Origin: Bacillus sp. 2B10
Lineage (GTDB): Bacteria; Pseudomonadota; Alphaproteobacteria; Sphingomonadales; Sphingomonadaceae
NCBI GenBank assembly: GCA_003946805.1
Contig: RPSH01000005.1
Coordinates: forward strand, 1-64,000
DNA: 64,000 nucleotides
Reading direction: 5' to 3'
The notes beneath the pieces were generated by a model. The model searched no databases and was not told the origin of the DNA. It saw nothing but the letters and a program-made list of their open reading frames with translations. Below, in pieces: positions 55,448 through 64,000 of this stretch. Every line of letters starts with the position of its first letter. The first letter of the stretch is position 1. The translations under genes and the position numbers were made by a program.

Positions 55448-56883
55448 CACTTCGCTCCCAGCCGACGCGTCGCAACTGCCAGCGCGACGACGCCCAGCGC
55501 CAGCCAGCCGAGCAGGATCGCCAGCCCCGGCAGGCTCGAGCGCACCAGCGTCGCTGCATCGGGCTGGACGAAGGAAAATTCGGGCAGGCGCTGCCAGTTG
55601 TCCGCAGCGATCCGCTTGCGCCGGTCGGCCCCGGCATCTTTTGCGGTGTCGTCGGCATAGCTGACCGAGTCGGCCTGCAACCGGTTGAGGCGCTGTACGA
55701 GATCGTAGCGATAGCGCTCCGCCTGTTCCAGAAAGCGACGGTGCCCGGCGAAGTCGGTGCCGGCGGCGGCCATCGATGCCTGTTTGAGCGCGATCGTCGG
55801 GCTGAACAGGCCGATGCCGGCGACCAGCCCGTTCTGCGACGCGTGGGTGGCGAAACTGTCGGCGGCGTAGCGATCGAACAGCCTGGCGGTCATCGTCTCG
55901 CCCTCCAGTGCCAACAGGCCCTTGTAGTTGATCGGCAGATCCTCGATCCGCGTCACGCCATAGCGTTTCAGGACATCCGCCTTGAACTGCGCGAAATGGG
56001 GATCGTCGGGATCATGGCTGTCCCCCATCCGGCGCAGGTCGCGGGCGATGGCGACATCGGTCTGCAACCGGTTGGCGAGCGGATAGGCCTGTGCCGCGAC
56101 ATCGGGTGCGACGCGCGGCAACAGCACCACCGTCACCGCCCATACCGCCAGCAGGGCAAGCAGCGCGTCGCGACGACGGCGCACCAGCATCGACACCAGC
56201 GTGATCGCGACGACCCACAAGGCGAGATAGACGGCATAGGCGGCGGCGATCACCAGCATCGGTCCGGCATAGGCACCGGGTTGTCCCGAGATCAGCACGA
56301 AGCCGATCATTGCCGGCAATCCGACCAGCAGCGCGATCAGCCCCAGCGCGCCGAGCTTGCCCAGCACGATCGCCCGGGCCGATGCGCCTTGCAGCATCAA
56401 CGGACGCAGCGTTCCGCGCTCGCTCTCCCGCGCGACGGCACCATAGCCGAGGAAGATCAGAAGGAGCGGCGCCACCGCCTGTAGCACGAAGGCCGGGGTC
56501 AACTGGCCGAAGCGGACCAGCAGCGAGCTTTGCCGGACGTCACCGAAATTGCTGGTATTCTGCCGATGTCCTTCGAGGAACATGGTGTTGCCGGTAAAGG
56601 CGTCGACACCCGGATCGAACGCGGCGAGCGGCCCCAGCGGGCGAAAGATGAAGTGACCATAATGGACCACGCGGTGCGGATGGCGATCGGGTTGCGCCTC
56701 GAACGCATGGTTCGCCTCTGCCTGATGCCGGGCGCGGTTGTCGGCGATACCCTGTTGATGGGTCCACGAGGTGACGACCGCAACCAGCGTCAGGACGAGC
56801 AGCAGCACGACGGCGGTCACCGCGACGCGGTTGCGCCGCATCAGCCGCAATTCGTCGCGGGCGATCAGCGAGATCGCGCTCAT
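55447..56883 (-). CDS. ABC-2 type permease, DUF3526-like (first), His-rich loop
   Basis: The 478-residue permease starts with a membrane helix at about residues 18-40 and then has a histidine-rich extracytoplasmic segment (HQQG, RHQAEANHAF, DRHPHRVVHYGHFIFRP, residues about 42-78). Later helices lie at about 130-260 and the end. RESERGTLRPLMLQGASARA is the cytoplasmic coupling region typical of ABC-2 permeases. The histidines could bind a metal, in line with the Zur-like control site upstream. Four-base overlaps with both neighbours. Confidence 0.83.
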   Translation of the reverse strand: MSAISLIARDELRLMRRNRVAVTAVVLLLVLTLVAVVTSWTHQQGIADNRARHQAEANHAFEAQPDRHPHRVVHYGHFIFRPLGPLAAFDPGVDAFTGNTMFLEGHRQNTSNFGDVRQSSLLVRFGQLTPAFVLQAVAPLLLIFLGYGAVARESERGTLRPLMLQGASARAIVLGKLGALGLIALLVGLPAMIGFVLISGQPGAYAGPMLVIAAAYAVYLALWVVAITLVSMLVRRRRDALLALLAVWAVTVVLLPRVAPDVAAQAYPLANRLQTDVAIARDLRRMGDSHDPDDPHFAQFKADVLKRYGVTRIEDLPINYKGLLALEGETMTARLFDRYAADSFATHASQNGLVAGIGLFSPTIALKQASMAAAGTDFAGHRRFLEQAERYRYDLVQRLNRLQADSVSYADDTAKDAGADRRKRIAADNWQRLPEFSFVQPDAATLVRSSLPGLAILLGWLALGVVALAVATRRLGAK

Positions 56884-57626
56884 GCCAGCGCTGCGCCCGC
56901 AAACCGGTCGTGCAGCGCGCGCACGTCGAAACGCGCCTCGCCCTCAGCCGCGACCTCTTCGATGATGCGGCCGCGTTCGAGGAAGCCGATGCGGTCGGCG
57001 ACGTCGGCGGCGCTGAGCAGGTCGTGAGTCACCATCAGCACGGCGGTGCCGCGCGCGCGGACGGCGTGGAGCAGGGCGTTGAAATCGGCGGTCGCGCGCG
57101 GATCGAGACCGGAGGTCGGCTCGTCGAGCAGCAACACCGGCACTTCGCGCAGCAGCGCGACGGCGATCGCGACCTTTTGCCGCATCCCCTTCGAAAAGCC
57201 GCCAAGCCGCTGGTCGAAGGCGCGTTCCTGCAACCCCGTCGCGGCAAGCGCGCCGGTGATGTCGGTCCGCGTGCGCGGCGTGCCCGACAGCGCGAGCAGA
57301 TAGTCGGCATTCTCGACCGCGCTCAGATGTTCGTAGAGCGCGACATTTTCGGGGAGGTAGGCGATGCGCCGGCGCACGGCATCGGGATCGGCAGCCGGAT
57401 CGATGCCGCCGACCCGCACGATGCCGCCATCCGCGCGGACGAAGCCGAGCAGCGCCGACAGGGTCGTCGACTTGCCCGCGCCATTGCCGCCCAGCAGGGC
57501 ATAGATTTCACCGGCGGCGACCGACAGCGACAGGCCGTCCAGAACACGGTGTCTGCCATAAGCGAGGGTCGCGGCGTCGATCGTGATTTCGGCCGACGGG
57601 GCGGGGGGCGGGGGCGTCATCTCCAT
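56880..57626 (-). CDS. ABC transporter ATPase
   Basis: The 248-residue ATPase has Walker A GGNGAGKST, Q-loop region YLPENVALYEHL, signature FSKGMRQK, Walker B VLLLDEPTSGLD and an H-loop MVTHD. This pattern is typical of ABC-2 exporters or Nos/Gld-type systems. I use ATG 57626, but ATG 57656 and 57620 are possible. It is the first gene of a three-gene operon with both DUF3526-like permeases, with its own palindromic box at 57665-57682. The receptor gene lies upstream on the same strand. Confidence 0.9.
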   Translation of the reverse strand: MEMTPPPPAPSAEITIDAATLAYGRHRVLDGLSLSVAAGEIYALLGGNGAGKSTTLSALLGFVRADGGIVRVGGIDPAADPDAVRRRIAYLPENVALYEHLSAVENADYLLALSGTPRTRTDITGALAATGLQERAFDQRLGGFSKGMRQKVAIAVALLREVPVLLLDEPTSGLDPRATADFNALLHAVRARGTAVLMVTHDLLSAADVADRIGFLERGRIIEEVAAEGEARFDVRALHDRFAGAALA

Positions 57627-57664
57627 GCCCTTCCCCTGCCTGCCGAACCCGCGCATCGTCAAGG

Positions 57665-57682
57665 GATATGATGTAGCATAAC
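57665..57682 (-). promoter_or_regulatory. Zur-like palindromic box before the ABC operon
   Basis: GATATGATGTAGCATAAC fits GnTATGnTnTAnCATAnC, with six of nine symmetric pairs. It is 39-56 bp upstream of the ATPase start. One of four similar boxes in the right end of the window. Confidence 0.6.
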
Positions 57683-57813
57683 ATCAATGGGCTCGAGGGT
57701 TGACGCGATCCGGCGCGGATCGTGTGGCCTGCCCGACGGCGCATCCCGCCGGTGCGGACCGGACCCGAAACTCGGGTAGTTGCCCGCCCCGACCGGGATG
57801 ACCGCGCGGGCGA

Positions 57814-60468
57814 TCAAAGGTTGATCCCGGCACGGACGAACACCGTCCGCCCGTTGAAGCCGAAGGGCGAGATGGCGTTATAGGGCTGGGTACCCGCATT
57901 GTCCGCGCCGTTGGTGCCGGCCGCGACCGATGCGACCGTCGAGGCGATGTTCGCCTCCGGATAGACATCGAACAGATTCTGCGCGCCGGCGCTCAGGCGC
58001 AGTCCCGCCATCGCCTGCCACGACAGTTCGAAATCGGTCAGGAGCCTTGCACCGAAACGCTGGACGATGTCCGCATTGCGACTGGTGGCCGACACCGGGA
58101 CGAGCGTCACGTCATAGCCGGGCACGAGGGCGGCGACCTGTGCCGGCGTGCGGTTGGTCAACGCGACGGTCGATACTTCGCCGTAACGCGTGTTGGTGAG
58201 CGAAACCGACAGGTCGCCGCGGGCATAGTTCAGATCGATCGTCACCTTGGTCCGCGGCAGGCTGTCGGAGAAGCGCAATTGCTGCGTCAGGTCGAACAAC
58301 GGGGTGGTGATCCCCAGCGCCGCCAGCGGGGCGGGCGTGCCGGCGATGCGATCGAACCGGGTCTTGTTGTAATTGCCGGCCAGCGTCCCGCTGAACGTGC
58401 CATCGGCCAGTCGCGTGCGATAGTGCATCACCAGATCGACGCCACGGGTCGTCGTGTCGACGGCGTTGGTCAGATAGGACAGCGCGCTGAAATTGCCCTG
58501 TCCGTTGGCGGCGAGGAACGCGGTCAGCCGGGCATCCTGGAACGTCGAGGAGATCGCGATGCGATCCCGTACCGCGATACTGTAGGCGTCGAGCGTCGCG
58601 GTCAGCCCGCTGCGTTCGAACACCAGTCCGGCCGAGACGTTGCGGGAGGTTTCCGGTTTCAGGTCGGTCGCGCCGGCGAGCCGTGCCGCCGGGCTATCCA
58701 CCGCCGCCACCCGGACGATCGCCTGCTGTCCCTTCAGGATCAGCGTGTTGGAGGCGTTATATCCCGATTGCGCCAGCGCCGGTGCGCGAAAGCCGCTATT
58801 GTACGACGCCCGCGCCGCCAGTCCGCCGAACAGGTCGAGCCGACCGGCGACCTTGAAGTTCGTGGTGTCGCCGAAATCGGAATAGTTTTCGTGGCGAACC
58901 GTCGCTTGCAGCAGGAGCCGGCCGAACAACGTCCGTTCGGCATCACCATAGACCGCCCAGCTGTGCCGACCGGTCGCGGCACGATCGTCGAGCCCCGCGC
59001 TCGGTCCCGGTTGCGCACCGACGATCGCAGGACGCCCGGCGTTCGGCCCGTCGAGGATCGGCACGCCGCCGTTCAGATAGCCGGCGGGGTCGCCCGAGAA
59101 CAGGCGGTAGGTTTCCTCGCGATATTCCATCCCGGCCGCCAGCTTCAACGGCGCGTCGCCGCCGAGCGGCACCTCGCGGGTCACGTCGAGGTTGCTGGTC
59201 CACTGGTAAAAGTCCGACCCCAGCCGATAGAAGCGACGCGGCGTAGCGGTGCCGTAGGAGACGTTGACGCTGTTGTCGTAGAACAGATCCTGCGTGTTCA
59301 GCCCATAGACGGTCGACAGGTCCCAGCCGAAGCCCGCCAGATCGTCGCCGCGCAGCCCCATGGCGACCGACAGGTTCTCCATGCGGGAGTCGAGCCGGGG
59401 CCGGTAGCCGTCGGGGTTCAGCGCGCGGATCGTCTCGTCCTGCCCGGCGCGACGGAAGAAATATTCGATATCGCCGTTCAGCTGATTATAGCCGCCGAAC
59501 CCGTAGACCTCGACGGTGTCGGAGGCGGGCGCGACCAGATTGTAGAAGAGCTGCACGTTGGTGCTCGGCTGATCGCCGAAGCGGAACACGCGGCGGTCGA
59601 TCGACGCCTCGCGCGGGTCGAGCGTGCCGTTCGACGGAGTCAGGCCGACGCCGGACCCGAAATTGCCCGAAATCGTCGTCGGCCGCCCGGCGGCATTGGT
59701 CCCGAAATATTGCTGCCGGGTGTCGGGGCGCGAGCGATCGCTGCCGCCATTCTGCTGAAACGATGCGGTCAGGCGGAAGGCACCGTCGGTGCCAAGGCGG
59801 ATGCCGGACGACACGCTGGCCTCGCCATAGGCTCCGTCGCCTGCGGTCGTCATCCCGCCGGTCACCTGTGCGCGCGTGCCCACCGAACGGTCGAGAATGA
59901 GGTTGATGACGCCCGAGATCGCGTCCGACCCGTATTGCGCCGAGGCACCGTCGCGCAGCACCTCCGCCCGCGACAGCGCGAAGGAAGGAATGGCGTTGAA
60001 GTCGACCGAAATGTCGCCGCGGCCGATGCCATTGCTGGCGTTGAGGTCGCTGGACGTATGACGACGTTTGCCGTTGACCAGCACCAGCACTTCCCCGGGG
60101 CCCAGCCCGCGGAGCGATGGCGGCACCAGATAATCGCCGACCCCGGACCCCAGCGGACGGGGCGTATTGAAGCTCGGGACCTCGACCTTCAACTGCTGGA
60201 CGAGATCGACGCGGCCGCTCTGCTGCAACTGGTCACGACCGATCGAATCGACCGGTGTCGCCGACTGGGTCGACGTACGCCCGCCGAACCGGCTGCCCGT
60301 CACGATGATCGCATCCGCTTCGTTCCCGGTCGCCGGTTCGGCATCGCCGGTCACGTCCGGTTGCCGCGAAGGCACGTTCGCGTTCTGTGCGGCGGCCATG
60401 TTCGTCGCTACGAGGGCGACGAGCGCAACCGATGTCTTCCATGTCCACGCGCCCATTTCACTTTTCAC
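57814..60468 (-). CDS. TonB-dependent receptor, probably for a metal complex
   Basis: The 884-residue outer-membrane receptor has a signal peptide (KTSVALVALVATNMAAAQ), a plug domain (AIIVTGSRFGGRTSTQSATP, VPPSLRGLGPGEVLVLVNGK, GASAQYGSDAISGVINLIL) and a beta-barrel ending NGRTVFVRAGINL. I place the start at GTG 60468; ATG 60456 is possible and ATG 60552 unlikely because it lies next to the box at 60555-60572. The Zur-like box and the nearby CobW-type GTPase suggest zinc or another metal chelate as substrate. The ABC operon follows 187 bp downstream. Confidence 0.87.
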   Translation of the reverse strand: MKSEMGAWTWKTSVALVALVATNMAAAQNANVPSRQPDVTGDAEPATGNEADAIIVTGSRFGGRTSTQSATPVDSIGRDQLQQSGRVDLVQQLKVEVPSFNTPRPLGSGVGDYLVPPSLRGLGPGEVLVLVNGKRRHTSSDLNASNGIGRGDISVDFNAIPSFALSRAEVLRDGASAQYGSDAISGVINLILDRSVGTRAQVTGGMTTAGDGAYGEASVSSGIRLGTDGAFRLTASFQQNGGSDRSRPDTRQQYFGTNAAGRPTTISGNFGSGVGLTPSNGTLDPREASIDRRVFRFGDQPSTNVQLFYNLVAPASDTVEVYGFGGYNQLNGDIEYFFRRAGQDETIRALNPDGYRPRLDSRMENLSVAMGLRGDDLAGFGWDLSTVYGLNTQDLFYDNSVNVSYGTATPRRFYRLGSDFYQWTSNLDVTREVPLGGDAPLKLAAGMEYREETYRLFSGDPAGYLNGGVPILDGPNAGRPAIVGAQPGPSAGLDDRAATGRHSWAVYGDAERTLFGRLLLQATVRHENYSDFGDTTNFKVAGRLDLFGGLAARASYNSGFRAPALAQSGYNASNTLILKGQQAIVRVAAVDSPAARLAGATDLKPETSRNVSAGLVFERSGLTATLDAYSIAVRDRIAISSTFQDARLTAFLAANGQGNFSALSYLTNAVDTTTRGVDLVMHYRTRLADGTFSGTLAGNYNKTRFDRIAGTPAPLAALGITTPLFDLTQQLRFSDSLPRTKVTIDLNYARGDLSVSLTNTRYGEVSTVALTNRTPAQVAALVPGYDVTLVPVSATSRNADIVQRFGARLLTDFELSWQAMAGLRLSAGAQNLFDVYPEANIASTVASVAAGTNGADNAGTQPYNAISPFGFNGRTVFVRAGINL

Positions 60469-60554
60469 TGCCGACCCCCGATTTTCTTTCGTCGTGCCGG
60501 GCCATGTCCGGCGACATAAGCCCGCCCGTAGCAACGTACGCATGGCTAGCAAGT

Positions 60555-60572
60555 GAAATAGTGTAACATATC
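60555..60572 (-). promoter_or_regulatory. Zur-like box before the receptor gene
   Basis: GAAATAGTGTAACATATC carries one perfect half (TAACATATC) of the 18-bp palindrome and a degenerate second half. It lies 87-104 bp upstream of the proposed receptor start. Confidence 0.5.
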
Positions 60573-60681
60573 ATTCGATCTGAGATGGTTGGGTGGTGCC
60601 GTCTCCGCCGCAGGAGGCCAGCGGCACGATGACCGCCGGCACCGCGACCGCAGCAGCAACGAACAATTACACTTCGTGCAT

Positions 60682-60699
60682 GGTATGAAATATCATGAC
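60682..60699 (+). promoter_or_regulatory. Zur-like box before the 154-residue protein gene
   Basis: GGTATGAAATATCATGAC shows six of nine symmetric pairs and the same outer G and C, TAT and CAT positions as the other boxes. It lies 84-101 bp upstream of the plus-strand gene at 60783. Confidence 0.5.
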
Positions 60700-60782
60700 A
60701 TATACATCGGCGGAAGATACTGCCGGGCCGAGTGCATGGCGGTATCCGACCGACGATATTCTGACAGCGGGAAGCGAAAACG

Positions 60783-61247
60783 ATGTTCACCGAAGAGATG
60801 GTACACCAGTCCCTGCAACGCTGGTGCGACAATGTGGTCGCCGTCGGCAAGGTATACGCCGATGGCGGCGACGTCCGTGCCTTCGCCTCGCAGGTTCTCA
60901 GCGACAATTACGACTATGACCAGGGTAAGGTGCTGTTCAAGCCAACGCTCACCTTTGGAGCGCACACGTTCCGGCCAACCAAGGACGGTGCGCTTTCCTA
61001 TTTCGTCGGCGGGAACGAGGAGTTTCCCGATGACAAGGGCTTCAAGCTGAAGCCATGGGTCAAGGTCTGGTACAACAAGCTCGACCATATCCTGCACGGC
61101 GATATGGCGCTGGTCCAGTGCAACGTCCATTTCATCGGTAGTGACGATAGCCATATCTTCGTCAACAAGAGCTTCGTGTTCAAGGAATGCGACGATGGCA
61201 AGGTGCGGATCGTCCTGCACCAGTCGTCGCTGCCGTATCAACCCTGA
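60783..61247 (+). CDS. NTF2/SnoaL-like small cytoplasmic protein
   Basis: The 154-residue protein has no signal peptide. Its sequence (LQRWCDNVVAVGKVYADGGD, VLFKPTLTFGAHTFRPTKDG, SYFVGGNEEFPDDKGF, ALVQCNVHF, VRIVLHQSSLPYQP) has the mixed pattern of an NTF2-like cone fold. Relatives are, as I recall, often labelled phosphoribosyl-AMP cyclohydrolase, but no HisI metal motif is visible, so I do not adopt that name. It is divergent from the receptor, with its own Zur-like box, so it may be part of the metal response. Function unknown. Confidence 0.8.
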   Translation: MFTEEMVHQSLQRWCDNVVAVGKVYADGGDVRAFASQVLSDNYDYDQGKVLFKPTLTFGAHTFRPTKDGALSYFVGGNEEFPDDKGFKLKPWVKVWYNKLDHILHGDMALVQCNVHFIGSDDSHIFVNKSFVFKECDDGKVRIVLHQSSLPYQP

Positions 61248-61388
61248 CGTGGCGCAGGGGCAGGTGGTCCGGCAATCCGGAGCGCCTGTCCCGTACCGGC
61301 AATTATGCCAAGGGGGACGGGCCGACCGACTATGGCCCGACGCTTCCAACCGCAGGTACTGGAGTTCGATCCACTCATATTGAAACGG

Positions 61389-61473
61389 ACGTCATCCCAG
61401 CGAAGGCTGGGATCTCCCGGTGGCAGCGCGCAGCAGGCGCCGATGGAGACCCCAGCCTTCGCTGGGGTGACGT
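61389..61473. repeat. Intergenic palindromic repeat, family A-like (best copy)
   Basis: The 29-bp arms 61389-61417 and 61445-61473 are reverse complements with two mismatches, with the core CCCAGCGAAGGCTGGG. Same type as the degenerate copy at 7386-7466. The rest of the gap 61248-61656 holds the Zur-like box at 61624 and nothing else recognisable. Confidence 0.88.
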
Positions 61474-61623
61474 TTCCATGCGGATCAATGAAACTCCAGG
61501 ATAACATCGTTACGCCATGTCCCGCCGCCGGCCACGCCGACAGGGGGCGGCGGCGATGTGAACCGTCCCGGTAGCGGTATGGGCGACCGGCACCACTGGA
61601 CACACATTGATCTGCATAGTTAT

Positions 61624-61641
61624 GGTATGTTGTAACGTATC
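61624..61641 (+). promoter_or_regulatory. Zur-like box before the CobW-type GTPase gene
   Basis: GGTATGTTGTAACGTATC is the best of the four boxes (two differences from GnTATGTTATAACATAnC). It lies 16-33 bp upstream of the GTPase ATG, a position where a bound repressor would block transcription. Confidence 0.65.
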
Positions 61642-61656
61642 AATTCGAGAGTCGCC

Positions 61657-62892
61657 ATGACCCCCTCTGCCAACCCCGATCGCCGCCTGCCCGTCACCGT
61701 CCTTTCCGGCTTTCTGGGGGCGGGCAAGACGACGCTGCTCAACCACATCCTCGCCAATCGCGAAGGCCGTCGGGTGGCGGTGATCGTCAACGACATGAGC
61801 GAGGTCAATATCGATGCCGACCTCGTGCGGGGTGGCGAAGCGGCATTGTCGCGATCGGACGAGGCGCTGGTCGAAATGACCAATGGCTGCATCTGCTGCA
61901 CGTTGCGCGACGACCTGCTCGCGGAAGTGCGCACGCTCGCCGAAACCGGACGGTTCGACTATCTGGTGATCGAGAGTACCGGCATCTCCGAACCGCTGCC
62001 CGTCGCGACGACCTTTTCGTTCCGGGACGAAGGCGGCGTCTCGCTCGGTGATGTCGCCCGCCTCGATACGATGGTGACGGTGGTCGACGCCGTGAACCTG
62101 CTCGCCGACTATTCCAGCCAGGACTTTCTCGCCGATCGCGGCGAGACGCTGGGGGACGACGATACCCGCAGTCTCGTCGGGCTGCTCGTCGAACAGATCG
62201 AGTTCGCCGATGTCGTGATCGTCAACAAGGCGTCGTCGGCATCGGCGGACCAGCTCGCGGTCGTAAAGAAGCTGGTCGCCAGCCTGAATGCCGATGCGGT
62301 GATCGTGGCGGCGGATCATGCGCGCGTACCGCTGGACCGCGTCCTCGCGACCGGCCTGTTCGACGAGGAGAAGGCGGCACGCCATCCGCTCTGGGCGAAG
62401 GAACTGTACGGCTATGCCCGTCACCAGCCCGAAAGCGAGGAATACGGGATCGAGAGCTTCGTCTATCGTGCCCGCCGCCCGTTCGATCCGGCAAGGTTCC
62501 ATGCCTTCCTCACCGATGGCGGGCTCGATCACGTCGTGCGTGCCAAGGGGCATTTCTGGCTGGCGACCCGGCCTGACCATGTCGGCGAACTGGCGGTGGC
62601 CGGCAGTCAGACGATGACGTCGCGCATGGGCAAATGGTGGGCAGCGCTGCCGAAGCACCATTGGCCCGACGATGGCCGGTTCGAACAGTTCGTCGCGAAA
62701 CACTGGGACCCGGTCTGGGGCGACCGGCGACAGGAGCTCGTCTTCATCGGTATCGGCATGGACGAGGCACGCATTCGTCGCCGGCTCGATGGCTGCCTCG
62801 TCCCCGCTGCCGCCTTCGCGCCGACGCTATGGACAGGTTTGCGCGATCCGTTTCCGGCATGGGGCGATCGCCTGCTGGAGGCGGCCGAATGA
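61657..62892 (+). CDS. COG0523/CobW-family GTPase, probable zinc metallochaperone
   Basis: The 411-residue G3E GTPase has Walker [10 protein letters not shown] at residues 18-26, the metal-binding NGCICC at about residues 75-80, IESTGISEP, the guanine-specific VNKAS, and a CobW C-terminal domain with [12 protein letters not shown] and [11 protein letters not shown]. Members such as YciC/ZigA/ZagA are induced by zinc shortage and deliver or spare zinc. Here the Zur-like box and the DUF1826 gene overlapping the stop (ATGA) support the same role. Cobalamin synthesis is unlikely, as no cob genes are nearby. Confidence 0.9.
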   Translation: MTPSANPDRRLPVTVLSGFLGAGKTTLLNHILANREGRRVAVIVNDMSEVNIDADLVRGGEAALSRSDEALVEMTNGCICCTLRDDLLAEVRTLAETGRFDYLVIESTGISEPLPVATTFSFRDEGGVSLGDVARLDTMVTVVDAVNLLADYSSQDFLADRGETLGDDDTRSLVGLLVEQIEFADVVIVNKASSASADQLAVVKKLVASLNADAVIVAADHARVPLDRVLATGLFDEEKAARHPLWAKELYGYARHQPESEEYGIESFVYRARRPFDPARFHAFLTDGGLDHVVRAKGHFWLATRPDHVGELAVAGSQTMTSRMGKWWAALPKHHWPDDGRFEQFVAKHWDPVWGDRRQELVFIGIGMDEARIRRRLDGCLVPAAAFAPTLWTGLRDPFPAWGDRLLEAAE

Positions 62893-63479
62893 CGCTGGCG
62901 ATGCTCGACGACGTCGTGGCGTTCGGCTACGACCGGGCCTCGCTCGATGCGATCGCCCGGCCCGCTGCCGCGCTGGCGATCTGGTGGCGATCGCTGCCGG
63001 ATGCGCTGCGGACAGCACTTGCCGCGCTGGACCTCGCTACCGTGGACGACGTGTCGCTCGATCTCGACGCGGGGGCGCCGCTCGACGCGACCCTGCGCGC
63101 GGCGGGCTATCCCGATGCCGTTGCCGCCTTGCTCGCCGCCGATATCGGCCTGCTGGTGCGTCGTCACGCCGCGCTTACCGGCGAGGATCGGCTACGTATC
63201 CGCCTCGACGTCGTCGAAACCGACGCATGCCGGCGCTTTCATGCCGATTTCGTCACGCTGCGGCTCCTGTGCAGCTATGTCGGACCGGGAACGCAGTGGT
63301 GCCGTGCGCGGGCGCCCGACGCAATCTGCGAGGTGCCGACCGGCGCGGTGGGCGTGTTCAAGGGTCGCATGCTGCTCGATCCGCCGAGCGTGCTGCACCG
63401 GTCACCGCCGATCGTCGCCACCGGCGATCGTCGCCTGTTGCTGGTGATCGATCCGTTGCGGGGTCCGGACTTGCCCTGA
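62889..63479 (+). CDS. DUF1826 family protein
   Basis: The 196-residue protein matches the DUF1826 pattern, best in the C-terminal half: [34 protein letters not shown] and [13 protein letters not shown]. The Cys/His-containing DACRRFHAD could bind metal. DUF1826 genes are repeatedly found next to CobW-type GTPases in zinc-limitation operons, as here with a 4-bp overlap. The molecular function is unknown. The following 459 bp contain no convincing gene. Confidence 0.87.
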   Translation: MTLAMLDDVVAFGYDRASLDAIARPAAALAIWWRSLPDALRTALAALDLATVDDVSLDLDAGAPLDATLRAAGYPDAVAALLAADIGLLVRRHAALTGEDRLRIRLDVVETDACRRFHADFVTLRLLCSYVGPGTQWCRARAPDAICEVPTGAVGVFKGRMLLDPPSVLHRSPPIVATGDRRLLLVIDPLRGPDLP

Positions 63480-63938
63480 CGGCCATGCCCGTTCGACCCG
63501 AACTGCGGGTGACCCGCCAAGGACGCTATGAACGAATGGCGGAATGGCGAGCGAAAAGTCCGCGAGAGCGTCCGCAACTGGGTCACGCTGCAGCGGCTGA
63601 GTGCCGGTTGCGGCATCACCGATCTCGCCCCGGCGCATCGACAGGCATGTGGATCTTCGCTCCCTTCCTGCGCCCGGTCCCGGCATAGAGTGCGCGCTCG
63701 TCGCATGCGGGTGTCGGGCGCAGCGTGTGGCGTCAATGATCGCGGCGGTTGGCGCGGCCTTCCAGGGCGGCGGATCGTGGCGCATCATCCGGCCGATCTG
63801 CTCCTGTCCGGAATTATCATGCCGTCGACTTACGAGGGTCGGCCTCGGGCCGCTCACAGGCTAAATCCACCATGGAGATTTCGGTAGGTGGCGGGCCGCA
63901 CCGGACCCCGATAAGCACTATGTCTACGCCATAGCCCG
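63480..63938. other. Non-coding stretch, possibly with transposase remnant
   Basis: No frame here has a good start and normal composition. On the minus strand, around 63690-63800, the translation contains HDPPPW and then PTAAIIDA, which recall two conserved pieces of IS5-type transposases brought together by deletion. This is weak and would be a very decayed remnant. Confidence 0.25.
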
Positions 63939-64000
63939 CTAAACCCCTCTTCCGAGCGCGGTGACAATCAGCCTGCCGTCACCTGAGGCGGTTTCATCGT
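63939..64000 (-). CDS. Possible C-terminal end of a gene running in from the right
   Basis: A minus-strand frame is open from the right edge to a TAG at 63939-63941 and would end DGRLIVTALGRGV. Only about 20 residues are visible, so it may be chance. Confidence 0.2.
   Translation of the reverse strand, partial: DETASGDGRLIVTALGRGV

Noticed and set aside
61657..62892. Cobalamin biosynthesis gene cobW
   Set aside because: Family motifs are those of COG0523 in general, no cob genes are near, and the upstream box and DUF1826 neighbour point to zinc stress.
63528..63887. A 119-codon plus-strand open frame at the right end
   Set aside because: Arg-rich, no domain, no good ribosome site. Other frames of the same stretch are equally open.

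Overview
The window looks like chromosome of a Sphingomonas-type alphaproteobacterium (Sphingomonadaceae). This rests on the high G+C content, TonB/ExbB/ExbD energisation with large TonB-dependent receptors, a Caulobacter-type oxidative xylose pathway, an L-rhamnose pathway close to that described for Sphingomonas, and many GTG starts and 4-bp stop/start overlaps. I see no rRNA, tRNA, CRISPR array, phage module or intact insertion sequence.

Layout. 1-2455: end of a tonB gene with exbB and two exbD genes, closed by a good terminator. 2717-3088: small exported protein. 3720-13734: xylose block, with a GH3 beta-glycosidase divergent from a LacI-family regulator, a sugar porter and the Weimberg genes xylD, xylX, xylB and xylC. 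The last enzyme, XylA, is not here. 13967-26798: maltodextrin/starch block, with a LacI-family regulator divergent from a TonB-dependent receptor, a tryptophan-halogenase-like flavoprotein, alpha-amylase, GH13 alpha-glucosidase, GH97 alpha-glucosidase and a cation-coupled sugar transporter. 26785-35871: glycogen operon glgP-glgB-glgC-glgA-glgX on the minus strand. Its promoter shares an 11-bp sequence with the maltodextrin promoter, so uptake and storage are probably co-regulated.

35993-46675: pectin/rhamnogalacturonan and L-rhamnose block, with an esterase, rhamnogalacturonan acetylesterase, L-rhamnose dehydrogenase, IclR-type regulator, rhamnonate dehydratase, diketo-deoxyrhamnonate hydrolase, keto-deoxyrhamnonate dehydrogenase, rhamnonolactonase, transporter and oligogalacturonate lyase. 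Together these can take L-rhamnose to pyruvate plus lactate by the non-phosphorylating route. 46682-47134: trmL. 47347-50523: four tightly overlapping genes (glycosyltransferase, acyl-CoA-dehydrogenase-like protein, PIG-L deacetylase, methyltransferase) that look like one unrecognised biosynthetic cassette. 50646-52298: exported M28 peptidase. 52423-54070: fatty acid desaturase overlapping a cytoplasmic PhnD-like binding protein.

54194-63479: the most interesting part. A TonB-dependent receptor, an ABC-2 transporter (ATPase and two DUF3526-like permeases), an NTF2-like small protein, a COG0523/CobW GTPase and a DUF1826 protein lie in four transcription units. Each unit is preceded by a similar 18-bp palindrome resembling alphaproteobacterial Zur boxes, which suggests a metal-limitation (probably zinc) uptake system.

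Between genes there are at least four families of long imperfect palindromes. One lies inside the apparent 5' coding end of the esterase gene. Another forms the hairpin that carries the Shine-Dalgarno sequence of two carbohydrate genes.
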